From contig JAJRQI010000032.1 in assembly GCA_024280335.1 (NCBI GenBank), positions 24,776 to 88,775 of the forward strand: DNA of 64,000 nucleotides. Reading direction: 5' to 3'. Positions 25,281 to 34,231 of the stretch are shown one piece after another (the stretch's first letter is position 1; each line of letters opens with the position of its first letter). Below the pieces are notes generated by a model that was given only the letters and a program-made list of their open reading frames with translations, did not search any database and was not told the origin of the DNA. Both the position numbers and the translations under genes were made by a program. The stretch comes from Deltaproteobacteria bacterium (GTDB lineage: Bacteria > Desulfobacterota > Desulfuromonadia > Desulfuromonadales > Geopsychrobacteraceae).

Positions 25281-26411
25281 ATGAGTTCCCTTTATCTGCA
25301 TATCCCCTTCTGTCGCAGTAAGTGCTTCTACTGCGACTTCTATTCTCAGGTCGGTAACGCGGCGCAATTGAGCCGTTATGTTGAACTGCTGTGTGCCGAT
25401 CTGCAGCTGCTGGCAGAGCAATCCCCGCAAGCGGCAACCTTTAAGACGATCTTCTTCGGCGGCGGAACACCTTCCCTGCTGAGCGCCGAGCAGGTGGCAG
25501 TGTTGTTGCGCCAGGTCGAGCGGGATTTCGGCATTGCCGAGGATTGTGAAATCACCCTGGAGGCAAACCCCGGAACGCTCGATGCCGACCAGCTGCAGGG
25601 TTATCGGACGGCCGGAGTCAATCGCTTGTCGTTGGGGGTGCAGAGCTTTTCCGACCGGCGTTTGCAGCAGCTGGGTCGTCGCCACAGCGCCAGCGAGGCA
25701 GGTCGGAGTGTTGCGCTGGCCCGTACTGCCGGGTTTGATAATCTGAGTCTCGATCTGATCTTCAGTCTACCGGGGCAAACTGAACAGGAATTGCAGACCG
25801 ATCTGCAGGCATTGCTCGCCCTGCAGCCGCAGCACCTGTCGCTCTATGGCTCGAGTCTCGAGCCGGGGACGGAGCTGTTCGGCCGTCTGCAGCAGGGTGA
25901 ACTGACAGAAAACAGCGACGAGCGGTATGCCGAACAATACCGGCTGCTGGCCGGTTTGCTGCGCGTGGCTGGATTTGAGCATTATGAAATTTCCAACTTT
26001 GCACTGCCCGGACAGCGCTGTCGGCATAATCAGGTCTACTGGCGCCGGCAGCCCTGTCTGGCAGTCGGCAGTGGCGCCCACGGGTTTAGTGCTCGCGGCT
26101 GGGGAAAACGTTGGCAGCGGCCGCAGCTTGCCCTTTATCGAGCAAAACTGTCGGTCGGGGAGAACCCGGCCGAATTGCTGGAAAGCTTTGATCGCCAGGG
26201 GGCCATGGCGGAGACCCTCTATCTGGCGTTACGGACCGCTGATGGCTTGTCGAGAGAGGCTTTTCAGAAAAAATTCGGTTTGCTCCCGGAAGCTGCATTC
26301 CCTGCAGCCTTTGCTCAGCTTGGCAAGCGCTTGCAACGACAAGGCGATCGCTGGTACTTCGATCTGGAGGCCTGGCTGCTCTACGATCATCTGATCAGTG
26401 CCTTCCTTTAA
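25281..26411 (+). CDS. hemW: HemW, radical SAM heme chaperone
   Basis: A 376-residue radical SAM protein formerly annotated as oxygen-independent coproporphyrinogen oxidase. It binds heme and inserts it into respiratory proteins. The cluster motif is C11-RSK-C15-FY-C18, followed by FFGGGTPSLL and the HNQVYWRRQPCLAVGSGAHG segment, which lies in the HemN_C-proximal region. The short N-terminus lacks the extra Cys of true HemN. ATG 25281 follows a GGGGGAG site; longer readings would run into the antiporter gene. Confidence 0.92.
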   Translation: MSSLYLHIPFCRSKCFYCDFYSQVGNAAQLSRYVELLCADLQLLAEQSPQAATFKTIFFGGGTPSLLSAEQVAVLLRQVERDFGIAEDCEITLEANPGTLDADQLQGYRTAGVNRLSLGVQSFSDRRLQQLGRRHSASEAGRSVALARTAGFDNLSLDLIFSLPGQTEQELQTDLQALLALQPQHLSLYGSSLEPGTELFGRLQQGELTENSDERYAEQYRLLAGLLRVAGFEHYEISNFALPGQRCRHNQVYWRRQPCLAVGSGAHGFSARGWGKRWQRPQLALYRAKLSVGENPAELLESFDRQGAMAETLYLALRTADGLSREAFQKKFGLLPEAAFPAAFAQLGKRLQRQGDRWYFDLEAWLLYDHLISAFL

Positions 26412-26461
26412 ACCCCCCGTTGCGTCGCTAGAAAAGCTACCTGTTTTCAGTGCTATGGCGC

Positions 26462-26490
26462 TTGACAAAGGCCAGGGGCGTTGATAATGT
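26462..26490 (+). promoter_or_regulatory. Sigma-70-like promoter of the heat-shock operon
   Basis: TTGACA at 26462-26467 is followed by GATAAT at 26483-26488 (15-base spacer) or TAATGT two bases further (17-base spacer). The CIRCE operator begins eight bases downstream, placing it over or just after the transcription start. Confidence 0.6.
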
Positions 26491-26497
26491 GTGCTCT

Positions 26498-26524
26498 TTA
26501 GCACTCGATCAGCCTGAGTGCTAA
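26498..26524 (+). promoter_or_regulatory. CIRCE operator (HrcA binding site)
   Basis: TTAGCACTC at 26498-26506, a nine-base spacer, then GAGTGCTAA at 26516-26524: a perfect match to the CIRCE inverted repeat. HrcA, encoded 50 bases downstream, is expected to bind it and repress the whole hrcA-grpE-dnaK-dnaJ operon until heat shock. Confidence 0.97.
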
Positions 26525-26534
26525 CATTTAACTT

Positions 26535-26561
26535 GAGCCATCCTTGCGGGGCTCTTTTTTT
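26535..26561 (+). terminator. Weak attenuator-like hairpin in the hrcA leader
   Basis: GAGCC (26535-26539) can pair with GGCTC (26550-26554), followed by seven T. The stem is only five base pairs, so it may be a partial attenuator or chance. It lies between CIRCE and the hrcA ribosome-binding site. Confidence 0.35.
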
Positions 26562-26573
26562 CGGAGACGGACG

Positions 26574-27614
26574 ATGGCTGAAGAGCTGAATGAGCGCAGC
26601 CAAAATATTCTCGAGGCGATCGTCGAAGACTATATCGCTTCGGCCGAACCGGTCGGTTCGCGGGCGATCAGCCGACGACACGGTTTCAACCTGTCTCCGG
26701 CCTCGGTGCGCAACGTTATGTCCGATCTCGAGGAGATGGGCTTTCTTTGCTCCCCGCATACCTCAGCCGGGCGGATCCCGACTGAGAAGGGCTATCACTA
26801 CTATATCGATTCCCTGCTGCAGGTGCGCGATCTGAGCCAGGAGGAAGAATCGCAACTGCGCAAAAACTACCGCTTCAAGGGCATGAAGATGGAAGACATC
26901 ATGCAAGAAGTGGGACGGGTGATGTCGGGGTTGTCCAACTACACCGGTCTGGTCATGGCACCCAAGTTTGCCTCGACGGTGTTTCGGCAGATCGAGTTTG
27001 TCCGCTTGTCACACGGACGCCTGCTGGTGATTTACGTCTCCGAAACCGGGCTGGTGCAGAACAAGGTGATCGAAGTCGACGCCGATCTGGAACAACGGGA
27101 TCTGGAGCAGATCAGCAACTACCTGAATCATGAACTGAACGGCATGAGTATTCTGGCCGTGCGTGAAAAAATTGCCCGGGAACTGAAAAGCGAAAGAGCT
27201 CGCTACGACAAGCTGCAAAAGCGTGCCTTACGGATTTCCAGTGCCGCCCTGCAGGATGAGGCGGAGGAACTGTTATTTGTTTCCGGGACCTCGCTGATGC
27301 TGGAGCAACCGGAATTTTCGACTCCGGAGCAGATGCGGCGAATTATTCAGACCTTTGAGAGCAAAAAAATCCTCATCGATCTGCTTGATCGCAGCCAGAA
27401 TGCTCAAGGAGTACAGATTTTCATCGGCAGTCAGAACCAGGATTGTCAGATTGAAGGTTGCAGTTTGATTACCTCGAAGTTTTCCAGCCAAAAGGGCGCT
27501 GTCGGAACCCTGGGTGTCATCGGTCCGGTGCGGATGGATTATTCCCAGGTGATCCCGATTGTCGATTTTACCGCCCAGTTGGTCAGTCGTATTTTAGAGC
27601 GGGAAGTAGAATAA
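26574..27614 (+). CDS. hrcA: Heat-inducible transcription repressor HrcA
   Basis: Repressor of class I heat-shock genes, 346 residues. The N-terminal winged helix (RSQNILEAIVEDYIASAEP, GSRAISRRHGFNLSPASVRN) is followed by SDLEEMGFLCSPHTSAGRIPT, highly characteristic of the family. The GAF-like inserted domain and dimerisation region follow. ATG 26574 has a GGAGACGG site. It is the first gene behind the CIRCE operator and is therefore autoregulated. Confidence 0.97.
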   Translation: MAEELNERSQNILEAIVEDYIASAEPVGSRAISRRHGFNLSPASVRNVMSDLEEMGFLCSPHTSAGRIPTEKGYHYYIDSLLQVRDLSQEEESQLRKNYRFKGMKMEDIMQEVGRVMSGLSNYTGLVMAPKFASTVFRQIEFVRLSHGRLLVIYVSETGLVQNKVIEVDADLEQRDLEQISNYLNHELNGMSILAVREKIARELKSERARYDKLQKRALRISSAALQDEAEELLFVSGTSLMLEQPEFSTPEQMRRIIQTFESKKILIDLLDRSQNAQGVQIFIGSQNQDCQIEGCSLITSKFSSQKGAVGTLGVIGPVRMDYSQVIPIVDFTAQLVSRILEREVE

Positions 27615-27633
27615 AGAATAAACAAGGAGCTAG

Positions 27634-28236
27634 ATGGTGGCAAAAAAAGGCAAAAAACAAGCGCCTGTCGCTGCGGAAGAGGCAGAGCAGGAGGTGACGG
27701 TTGAGGTCGTGGAGCCAGAGCTGGAGCCGGAGCAGACGGAACTGCAAAAGGCTCAGGAGCAAGTAAACGTTGCCCAGGACCAGTACCTGAGAACCTTGGC
27801 GGATATGGATAATCTGCGCAAGCGGACCCAGCGCGAAAAGGAAGAGTTGGCCAAGTTTGCCAACGAAAATATCCTGCGCGATATTCTGCCGGTAGTCGAT
27901 AACCTGGAGCGGGCATTGGAACATGCAGAGCAGGCGCACAGCAGCGAAGGCCTGCTCGAAGGGGTGCAGATGACCCTCGATCAGTTCGCCCAGGTGTTGA
28001 AGAAATTTGGTGTTGAACCGGTTGAATCGATCGGCCGACCCTTCGACCCGGCACTGCATCAGGCGATGGGACAGGTTGAAACCACAGACTGCCCGAGCAA
28101 CAGTGTCGCCCAGGAAATGCAGAGGGGTTACGTCCTTAACGAGCGGTTGCTGCGGCCGGCGATGGTGATGATTGCCAAGCCCCCGGAAGTTTCAACCAGT
28201 GAAGAAAATTCGACAACAGAGACAGACGACCAATAA
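27634..28236 (+). CDS. grpE: GrpE nucleotide exchange factor
   Basis: Co-chaperone that releases ADP from DnaK. The 200-residue protein has a charged N-terminal tail, a long coiled coil (about 40-95, containing YLRTLADMDNLRKRTQREKE) and the C-terminal beta-wing with FDPALHQAMGQVE and GYVLNERLLRPAMVMIAK. An AAGGAG site precedes ATG 27634. It lies between hrcA and dnaK. Confidence 0.96.
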   Translation: MVAKKGKKQAPVAAEEAEQEVTVEVVEPELEPEQTELQKAQEQVNVAQDQYLRTLADMDNLRKRTQREKEELAKFANENILRDILPVVDNLERALEHAEQAHSSEGLLEGVQMTLDQFAQVLKKFGVEPVESIGRPFDPALHQAMGQVETTDCPSNSVAQEMQRGYVLNERLLRPAMVMIAKPPEVSTSEENSTTETDDQ

Positions 28237-28276
28237 AACAACGTCTGTAAATTCAAAATAATAGGAGGATTTAGAT

Positions 28277-30184
28277 ATGGGTAAAGTCATTGGCATCGAT
28301 CTGGGGACCACCAACTCTTGCGTCGCGATCATGGAAGGCGGCGAGCCGGTTGTCATCGCCAACTCGGAAGGTTCACGCACCACGCCGTCGATGGTCGCTT
28401 TTACTGAAAGCGGCGAGCGGCTGGTCGGCCAGCAGGCCAAGCGTCAGGCGGTCACCAATCCGGAGAACACCCTGTTTTCCATCAAGCGCCTGATCGGCCG
28501 CAAATTCAATTCCGCCGCAGTCAAGAAAGATATCAAAATCAGTCCTTTCAGTATTATCGAAGCGGACAACGGCGATGCCTGGGTTGAGTCGCGCGGCAAG
28601 CAGTACAGTGCCCCGGAAGTTTCGGCGATGATTCTGCAGAAGATGAAGCAGACCGCCGAAGATTATCTCGGCGAAAAGGTCACTGATGCGGTCATCACCG
28701 TCCCGGCGTACTTCAATGACTCCCAGCGTCAGGCAACCAAAGATGCCGGCAAGATCGCTGGCCTCAACGTGTTGCGGATCATCAACGAGCCGACTGCCGC
28801 TTCTTTGGCCTACGGTCTGGACAAGAAGGAAGAGAAAACCATCGCAGTTTTCGATCTCGGCGGCGGAACCTTCGATGTCTCGATCCTCGACCTGGGTGAC
28901 GGCGTCTTTGAGGTCAAGTCGACCAATGGCGACACCTTCCTCGGCGGCGAAGATTTTGACCAGCTGATTATCGATTACGTTGCCGATGAATTTAAAAAGG
29001 ATCAGGGGATCGACCTGCGTGGCGACAAGATGGCTCTGCAGCGATTGAAGGAAGCAGCGGAAAAAGCCAAGTGTGAGCTTTCCAGTTCGATGGAGACCGA
29101 TGTCAACCTGCCGTTTATCACCGCTGACCAGTCGGGCCCCAAACACCTGAATATCAAACTCTCCCGCGCCAAACTGGAAAGCATCTGTGCTGACCTGATC
29201 GCCCGGCTGGTTGAGCCGTGCAAGACCGCGCTCAAAGATGCCGGTCTCTCGGCCAGTGACGTCGACGAAGTGATCCTGGTCGGCGGGATGATCCGCATGC
29301 CGGCAGTGCAGGAGAAGGTCAAGGAGATCTTCGGCAAAACCCCGAGCAAGGGGGTGAACCCGGATGAGGTGGTCGCGATCGGCGCTTCGATCCAGGGCGG
29401 CGTGCTGACCGGCGATGTCAAGGATGTGCTGCTGCTCGACGTGTCGCCGCTGTCGCTGGGGATCGAGACCTTGGGCGGAGTGATGACCAAGCTGATTGAA
29501 AAGAATACCACCGTCCCCTGTAAAAAAAGCCAGGTCTTCTCGACCGCCGCCGACAATCAACCGGCGGTTTCGGTTCACGTGCTTCAGGGTGAGCGGGAGA
29601 TGGCCACCGACAACAAAACCATCGGCAACTTCGAACTGGTCGGTATTCCGACTGCGCCGCGCGGCGTACCGCAGATCGAGGTTACCTTTGATATTGACGC
29701 CAACGGCATCCTGCATGTTTCCGCCAAGGATCTCGGCACCGGCAAGGAGCAGTCGATCCAGATCACTGCCTCAAGCGGTCTCTCCGATGAAGAGATCGAG
29801 CGGATGGTCAAGGAAGCCGAAACCCATGCCGGCGATGATAAAAAGAAGCGTGAACTGATCGAGGCCCGCAATCAGGCTGACGGTCTGGCCTATACCACTG
29901 AGAACTCGCTCAAAGAGCACAGTGAAAAACTCGACAGCGCGACCAAAAAGCAGATCGAAGATGCCCTGGCGGAATTGAAAACTGCCATGGAAGGGGAGGA
30001 TACCGAAGCGATTAAAGCCAAGAGCGAAGCACTCGCCCAGGCCTCGCACAAGCTGGCCGAGATGATGTATGCTCAGGCCCAGCAGGATGGTGATGCCGGT
30101 GCTGAAGGCACAACCGCTGAAGCCGGTGACGACAACGTTGTTGATGCAGAATTCGAAGAAGTCGACGACAAAGAGAAAAAGTAA
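28277..30184 (+). CDS. dnaK: Chaperone DnaK (Hsp70)
   Basis: Hsp70 ATPase of 635 residues. The nucleotide-binding domain shows [13 protein letters not shown], the phosphate-2 loop [14 protein letters not shown] and the adenosine motif [11 protein letters not shown]. The substrate-binding domain begins after the linker [13 protein letters not shown]. The C-terminus ends in EEVDDKEKK, a typical acidic tail for J-domain partners. An AGGAGG site precedes the ATG. A terminator-like hairpin follows the gene, so dnaJ may be made in smaller amounts. Confidence 0.98.
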   Translation: MGKVIGIDLGTTNSCVAIMEGGEPVVIANSEGSRTTPSMVAFTESGERLVGQQAKRQAVTNPENTLFSIKRLIGRKFNSAAVKKDIKISPFSIIEADNGDAWVESRGKQYSAPEVSAMILQKMKQTAEDYLGEKVTDAVITVPAYFNDSQRQATKDAGKIAGLNVLRIINEPTAASLAYGLDKKEEKTIAVFDLGGGTFDVSILDLGDGVFEVKSTNGDTFLGGEDFDQLIIDYVADEFKKDQGIDLRGDKMALQRLKEAAEKAKCELSSSMETDVNLPFITADQSGPKHLNIKLSRAKLESICADLIARLVEPCKTALKDAGLSASDVDEVILVGGMIRMPAVQEKVKEIFGKTPSKGVNPDEVVAIGASIQGGVLTGDVKDVLLLDVSPLSLGIETLGGVMTKLIEKNTTVPCKKSQVFSTAADNQPAVSVHVLQGEREMATDNKTIGNFELVGIPTAPRGVPQIEVTFDIDANGILHVSAKDLGTGKEQSIQITASSGLSDEEIERMVKEAETHAGDDKKKRELIEARNQADGLAYTTENSLKEHSEKLDSATKKQIEDALAELKTAMEGEDTEAIKAKSEALAQASHKLAEMMYAQAQQDGDAGAEGTTAEAGDDNVVDAEFEEVDDKEKK

Positions 30185-30200
30185 TACTTACCCTGACCTG

Positions 30201-30234
30201 TTGCCGGCCGGAGACCTCTTCGGTCGGCAATTTT
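30201..30234 (+). terminator. Hairpin between dnaK and dnaJ
   Basis: TTGCCGGCCG (30201-30210) and CGGTCGGCAA (30221-30230) pair with a single G-T, followed by TTTT. It could terminate part of the transcripts or stabilise the dnaK message. Confidence 0.6.
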
Positions 30235-30306
30235 CATCAAGCATGATGGCGACGTCATCTGGTTCCTTTTTGCGAGACCATCAAACATAGCGGCAGGATA
30301 ACTGTT

Positions 30307-31422
30307 TTGGCAAAGCGCGATTACTACGAAATTCTGGGTGTCAACAAGAACGCCAGTGAAACCGAGATCAAGAAGGTTTACCGACGCTTGGCGATCAAAT
30401 TTCATCCCGATAAAAATCCGGGCGATAAAGAAGCTGAAAACAAATTCAAGGAACTCTCCGAAGCTTACGCAGTCCTCTCCGATTCCCAGAAGCGGGCGAC
30501 CTATGACCAGTTCGGCCATGCCGGGATGGAGGGGTCCGGTGGCTTCTCCGGTGGCGGCTTCGATTTCGGCGGGACACCTTTTGAGGATATTTTCGGTGAC
30601 ATCTTCGGCGATATCTTCGGCGGCGGCGGCCGGCGCAGCAGCCGCGGCCAGCGCGGCGACGATCTGCGCTACAACCTGACGATTAATTTCGAAGAGGCGG
30701 CTTTCGGCACCGAGAAGAAACTGCAATTGCCGCGTAAGCAACCCTGTGAAAGCTGTTCCGGCTCCGGCGCTCGTCCAGGTACCCAGGCGCAGACCTGCGG
30801 CACCTGCCGCGGTGCCGGTCAGGTACGCTACCAGCAGGGCTTTTTCACCATGACCCGGCCCTGCCCCGATTGTCGCGGCGAGGGGAAAATCATTGCCGAT
30901 CCCTGCCCCGCTTGTCGTGGCGTCGGCATGCTCAAGCAGAAGCGCAGTTTGTCGTTGAAGGTTCCGGCCGGGGTTGAAAGCGGCAGCCGCCTTAAGTTGA
31001 GCGGCGAAGGTGAATCGGGTCTGCAGGGTGGTTCGGCGGGTGACCTTTACGTTGTCATCAGTGTTGAAGAACATCCGATCTTTCAGCGCGAAGGCCTGGA
31101 TATCCTCTGCGAAGTTCCGATCTCTTTTATCCAGGCAGCACTCGGCTGCGACCTGGAAGTGCCGACCCTGGAAGGACGAGTAAACCTCAAAATTCCGGCC
31201 GGGACCCAGACCGGCAAGGTGTTCAAGCTCTCCGGCAAGGGGATCGTTTCGTTGCAGGGTTATGGTCGGGGCGATCAACTGGTGGTGTTACGGGTCGAGG
31301 TGCCAACCAGACTCAATGCCCGGCAGCGTGAGTTGCTGCAAGAGTTCGCCGCGGTCAGCGGTGAAGAAATACATCCCCAAGGGAAGGGTTTCCTTGATAA
31401 AGTCAAGGAACTGTTTGACTGA
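30307..31422 (+). CDS. dnaJ: Chaperone DnaJ (Hsp40)
   Basis: Type I J-protein of 371 residues. J-domain with HPD in [10 protein letters not shown], a Gly/Phe-rich stretch (about 75-115), four zinc repeats [24 protein letters not shown] and CPACRGVG, then the C-terminal substrate domains. The start codon is TTG at 30307, giving [11 protein letters not shown], with an AGGA site upstream. TTG and the preceding hairpin both suggest lower expression than dnaK. Confidence 0.97.
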   Translation: MAKRDYYEILGVNKNASETEIKKVYRRLAIKFHPDKNPGDKEAENKFKELSEAYAVLSDSQKRATYDQFGHAGMEGSGGFSGGGFDFGGTPFEDIFGDIFGDIFGGGGRRSSRGQRGDDLRYNLTINFEEAAFGTEKKLQLPRKQPCESCSGSGARPGTQAQTCGTCRGAGQVRYQQGFFTMTRPCPDCRGEGKIIADPCPACRGVGMLKQKRSLSLKVPAGVESGSRLKLSGEGESGLQGGSAGDLYVVISVEEHPIFQREGLDILCEVPISFIQAALGCDLEVPTLEGRVNLKIPAGTQTGKVFKLSGKGIVSLQGYGRGDQLVVLRVEVPTRLNARQRELLQEFAAVSGEEIHPQGKGFLDKVKELFD

Positions 31423-31475
31423 TTATTTCCTGCTCAGTATTTCATAACAGGGTACTGGCTCATAACGGATCGCGA

Positions 31476-33380
31476 ATGAAACAGAGAATCTACCTGGTTC
31501 TGGCCTGTAGCCTGTTGCTGTTGTTTTCGGCAGCGATCCCCTGTTTCGCTGTCGAGGGTCCGCTCGTTGCTACGGCGATCGTTGAATTCGAACAGGGTCG
31601 TCAGCTGTATCAGTCGGGTGACTTGCAGCGCTCACTTGCCGTACTGCGGACCTATGTGCAGCGCTACCCGGAGCACCTGCAGGTTCCTGCAGCCTACACC
31701 CTGATCGGGCAGATTTTTTCTCGACAAGCGCGCTACAAAGATGCCCTGCTCTATCTGGAGCGGATTCCGACCGCCTTCCGCACTCCTGAAGCCGCCCTGC
31801 TGACCGGTTTTGCGCAGGTGCAGACCGCTCAATTCTCCGCCGCACAGCAGCAACTGCTGCCGCTGCTGGAACAACCCTTGGATCAACCCGATCGGCTGCG
31901 TTTACTGCAGGCCCTTGCCGATGCTGCGGTCAACCTGGAGCAGTCACTGCAAGCGCTGGTTTTTCTCCAGCAGCTGTTACCGATCGTCGCTAATCCGGCG
32001 GCCATTCTGGAGCGTGCCCACCGTTTGTTGCAGAGCCGCCTGAGCGAGGTTGATCTGGCAGAGGCCGCGTTCATGTGGCAAGGCACGGCGATCGGTCAGG
32101 ATGCCCGGTTGCAGCAGGCGCGCCGCGCCCTGGCTCAGCAGCAGCGGGACAAAGCCAGTCAGCTGTTACAGCAACTGCTGACCTCCTCAGTAACCTTTCC
32201 CTACTGGCAGGAAGCTGAACTGCTGCTGCAACGGGCCGCTGTTGACAGCTGGTTCAATCGTGACAGTATCGGCGTGCTGCTGCCGCTGAGCGGTCGCTAC
32301 GCCTCCTACGGAGAGTTGGTGAAGAGAGGGTTGAATCTGGCGCTGGAGGAGTACAACCAGCTTAACTTTCCGGTCCGGTTTATTTATCGTGACAGTAGTA
32401 ACGAAGCCGTCAGCCTTGCCCAACTGGTCAGCAGCCTGACCGATGACGACAAAGTCATGGCGATTATCGGTCCGCTGCTCGGCGACAATGCCGAAGCGGC
32501 CGCCGTTCGCGCCCAGTTGGAGCTGGTACCGCTGCTGACCCTGTCGCAGCGCGCCGGATTGCCGCAGCTCGGTGACTTCATTTTTCGTGATTCCCTGACC
32601 GCCCGGCAGCAGGTCGAGGCATTGGTCGCCTACGCGATACAAACGGGGCATATCTCTTTTTCGGTGCTCCGCCCGGAAAACCGTTTGGGTGAAGAGATGA
32701 CCCGGCTGTTTATTGCCGAAGTACGTCAGCGCGGCGGTGAGATTATTGACGTCGTCAGCTATCCGGAGAACAGTACCGACTTTCGCAAACAGATCGAAGC
32801 GCTGCTCTGGGAAGATCATGTCCTTGCGCCGCCGCCGAAACCGATTGAGTACGATGAAGAGGGGAATCTGGTGCCGGAAGAGGAACTGCCGGAGCTGGAG
32901 TACCCGCTGTCACCCTCGCACGCTCTGTTCATCCCCGATTACGCAGATCGGATCGGCCAGCTGGCGCCGCAACTGCAGTTTTACGGCATCAAGGATGTCA
33001 CCCTGCTGGGGATCAACGGTTGGAACTCCGCCGAACTGGTCCGCCGTTCCGGGCGCTTTCTCAAGCAGGCGGTGTTTGTCGATGGTCTTTTCAGTGACAG
33101 CAAGATTCCCGAAGTACGGCAGTTTGTCGAACGTTACCGGCAGAAGTATCAGGAAGAACCGACCCTGCTGGAAGCTCAAGCGTTCGATGTCGCCAATACC
33201 CTGCTGCGTATCATGGATGATGCATCGGTGCGCAATCGGGATGATTTCCGCCGTAAACTGAGCGGCCTGCGTAACCTGCGCGGGGTTGCCGGCACCACCG
33301 GTTTTGATGAACTGGGGGAAGCGATCAAGCAGCTTTACCTGCTGAAGGTAAAACGCAACCGGATTGTCGAATTGAATTGA
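31476..33380 (+). CDS. LpoA-like penicillin-binding protein activator
   Basis: A 634-residue exported protein. Signal peptide at 1-25 ends PCFAVE. An N-terminal TPR/helical part (about 30-260) has repeats such as LYQSGDLQRSLAVLRTYVQ. The C-terminal part (about 265-630) is a periplasmic-binding-protein fold of the Leu/Ile/Val type: IGVLLPLSGRYASYGELVKR, AIIGPLLGDNAEAAA and LLGINGWNS. This two-part layout matches LpoA, the activator of PBP1A; in this lineage such proteins are annotated as PBP activators or ABC substrate-binding proteins. No lipobox Cys is seen, unlike E. coli LpoA. Confidence 0.82.
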   Translation: MKQRIYLVLACSLLLLFSAAIPCFAVEGPLVATAIVEFEQGRQLYQSGDLQRSLAVLRTYVQRYPEHLQVPAAYTLIGQIFSRQARYKDALLYLERIPTAFRTPEAALLTGFAQVQTAQFSAAQQQLLPLLEQPLDQPDRLRLLQALADAAVNLEQSLQALVFLQQLLPIVANPAAILERAHRLLQSRLSEVDLAEAAFMWQGTAIGQDARLQQARRALAQQQRDKASQLLQQLLTSSVTFPYWQEAELLLQRAAVDSWFNRDSIGVLLPLSGRYASYGELVKRGLNLALEEYNQLNFPVRFIYRDSSNEAVSLAQLVSSLTDDDKVMAIIGPLLGDNAEAAAVRAQLELVPLLTLSQRAGLPQLGDFIFRDSLTARQQVEALVAYAIQTGHISFSVLRPENRLGEEMTRLFIAEVRQRGGEIIDVVSYPENSTDFRKQIEALLWEDHVLAPPPKPIEYDEEGNLVPEEELPELEYPLSPSHALFIPDYADRIGQLAPQLQFYGIKDVTLLGINGWNSAELVRRSGRFLKQAVFVDGLFSDSKIPEVRQFVERYRQKYQEEPTLLEAQAFDVANTLLRIMDDASVRNRDDFRRKLSGLRNLRGVAGTTGFDELGEAIKQLYLLKVKRNRIVELN

Positions 33381-33406
33381 TCAACAGAACCGGAACCTTG
33401 CCAAAA

Positions 33407-33440
33407 AAAATTCCCTGCCGAGAACTCGACAGGGAATTTT
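33407..33440. terminator. Bidirectional terminator between the LpoA-like and carbonic anhydrase genes
   Basis: AAAATTCCCTG (33407-33417) and CAGGGAATTTT (33430-33440) are perfect complements around a 12-base loop, with A-run and T-run on the two sides. It lies between convergent genes and suits termination in both directions. Confidence 0.85.
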
Positions 33441-33467
33441 CAATTTCAGCCGATTCCTCTCTGTCGT

Positions 33468-34130
33468 TCAGGAGTTCTCCACTGCGTTTTTATAGCTTGC
33501 GACCTGCACCTCAAACTTGTCGGTCAGGGCGTTATAGTATTTCAGTTGTCCGGAAGCGATGTTGTAGTACCAACCGTGCAGCGTCAGTTCACCTTCTTTG
33601 ACCCGCTCTTCGATCCAGGGGAAGGTCAGCAAGTTTTGCAACGAGACCAGGATCGCTTCCTTTTCGCAAGCCCTGGTCTGCTCCTCCAGCGATTTCCCGG
33701 CTAGCTCCTTGAGCACCTTGTCGCGTGCCGGTGCGGCAATATTCACCCATTTGCCGATAAATTCGCCGAGCTCTTTTCCCTGGGTCGCGCCCATCAGACC
33801 ACCGATGCCGCCGCAACCGGAATGCCCCATGACAATGATATGTTTCACGTCCAGAAAGCAGACCGCATACTCGAGTGCTGAACTGACCCCGTGATAGCCC
33901 AGTCCCTGTTCGTAGGGGGGGACCAGATTGGCAACATTGCGCACCATAAACAAGTCACCGGGGGCACAGTCGGTCAGCAGCGCCGGATCGACCCGGGAAT
34001 CACTGCAGCCGATCAACAGCGCGTTCGGTCGCTGGCCGCTTTTCAGTCGGTCGGCAAGCTCCGGATTTTCTCCATAATGAAGTTGTTGAAAGCGGGCTAT
34101 ACCAGAAAAAAGCTTTGAGATGTCGGACAT
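33468..34130 (-). CDS. Beta-carbonic anhydrase
   Basis: Zinc enzyme interconverting CO2 and bicarbonate, 220 residues, cytoplasmic. Zinc ligands C42, H103 and C106 and the D44-R46 pair are in GCSDSRVDP and MGHSGCGGIGG. The gene lies 101 bases downstream of a SulP transporter on the same strand, suggesting linked bicarbonate uptake or pH control. Confidence 0.95.
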   Translation of the reverse strand: MSDISKLFSGIARFQQLHYGENPELADRLKSGQRPNALLIGCSDSRVDPALLTDCAPGDLFMVRNVANLVPPYEQGLGYHGVSSALEYAVCFLDVKHIIVMGHSGCGGIGGLMGATQGKELGEFIGKWVNIAAPARDKVLKELAGKSLEEQTRACEKEAILVSLQNLLTFPWIEERVKEGELTLHGWYYNIASGQLKYYNALTDKFEVQVASYKNAVENS

Positions 34131-34231
34131 TGTTACTCTCCAGCAGTGAGGAATCGATGGGCGATTTTAACATACATCGATATTGCTGCCGGAGAAAAAA
34201 CAGTGCTTTCGTTAGGCAAGCGTAGCGCTTA

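Noticed and set aside
28373..29716. 447-residue minus-strand reading frame
   Set aside because: Lies entirely inside dnaK, which is certain; no ribosome-binding site or family similarity.
30073..31278. 401-residue minus-strand reading frame
   Set aside because: Antisense of dnaJ and the end of dnaK; composition follows the Gly-rich and Cys-rich codons of dnaJ in reverse.
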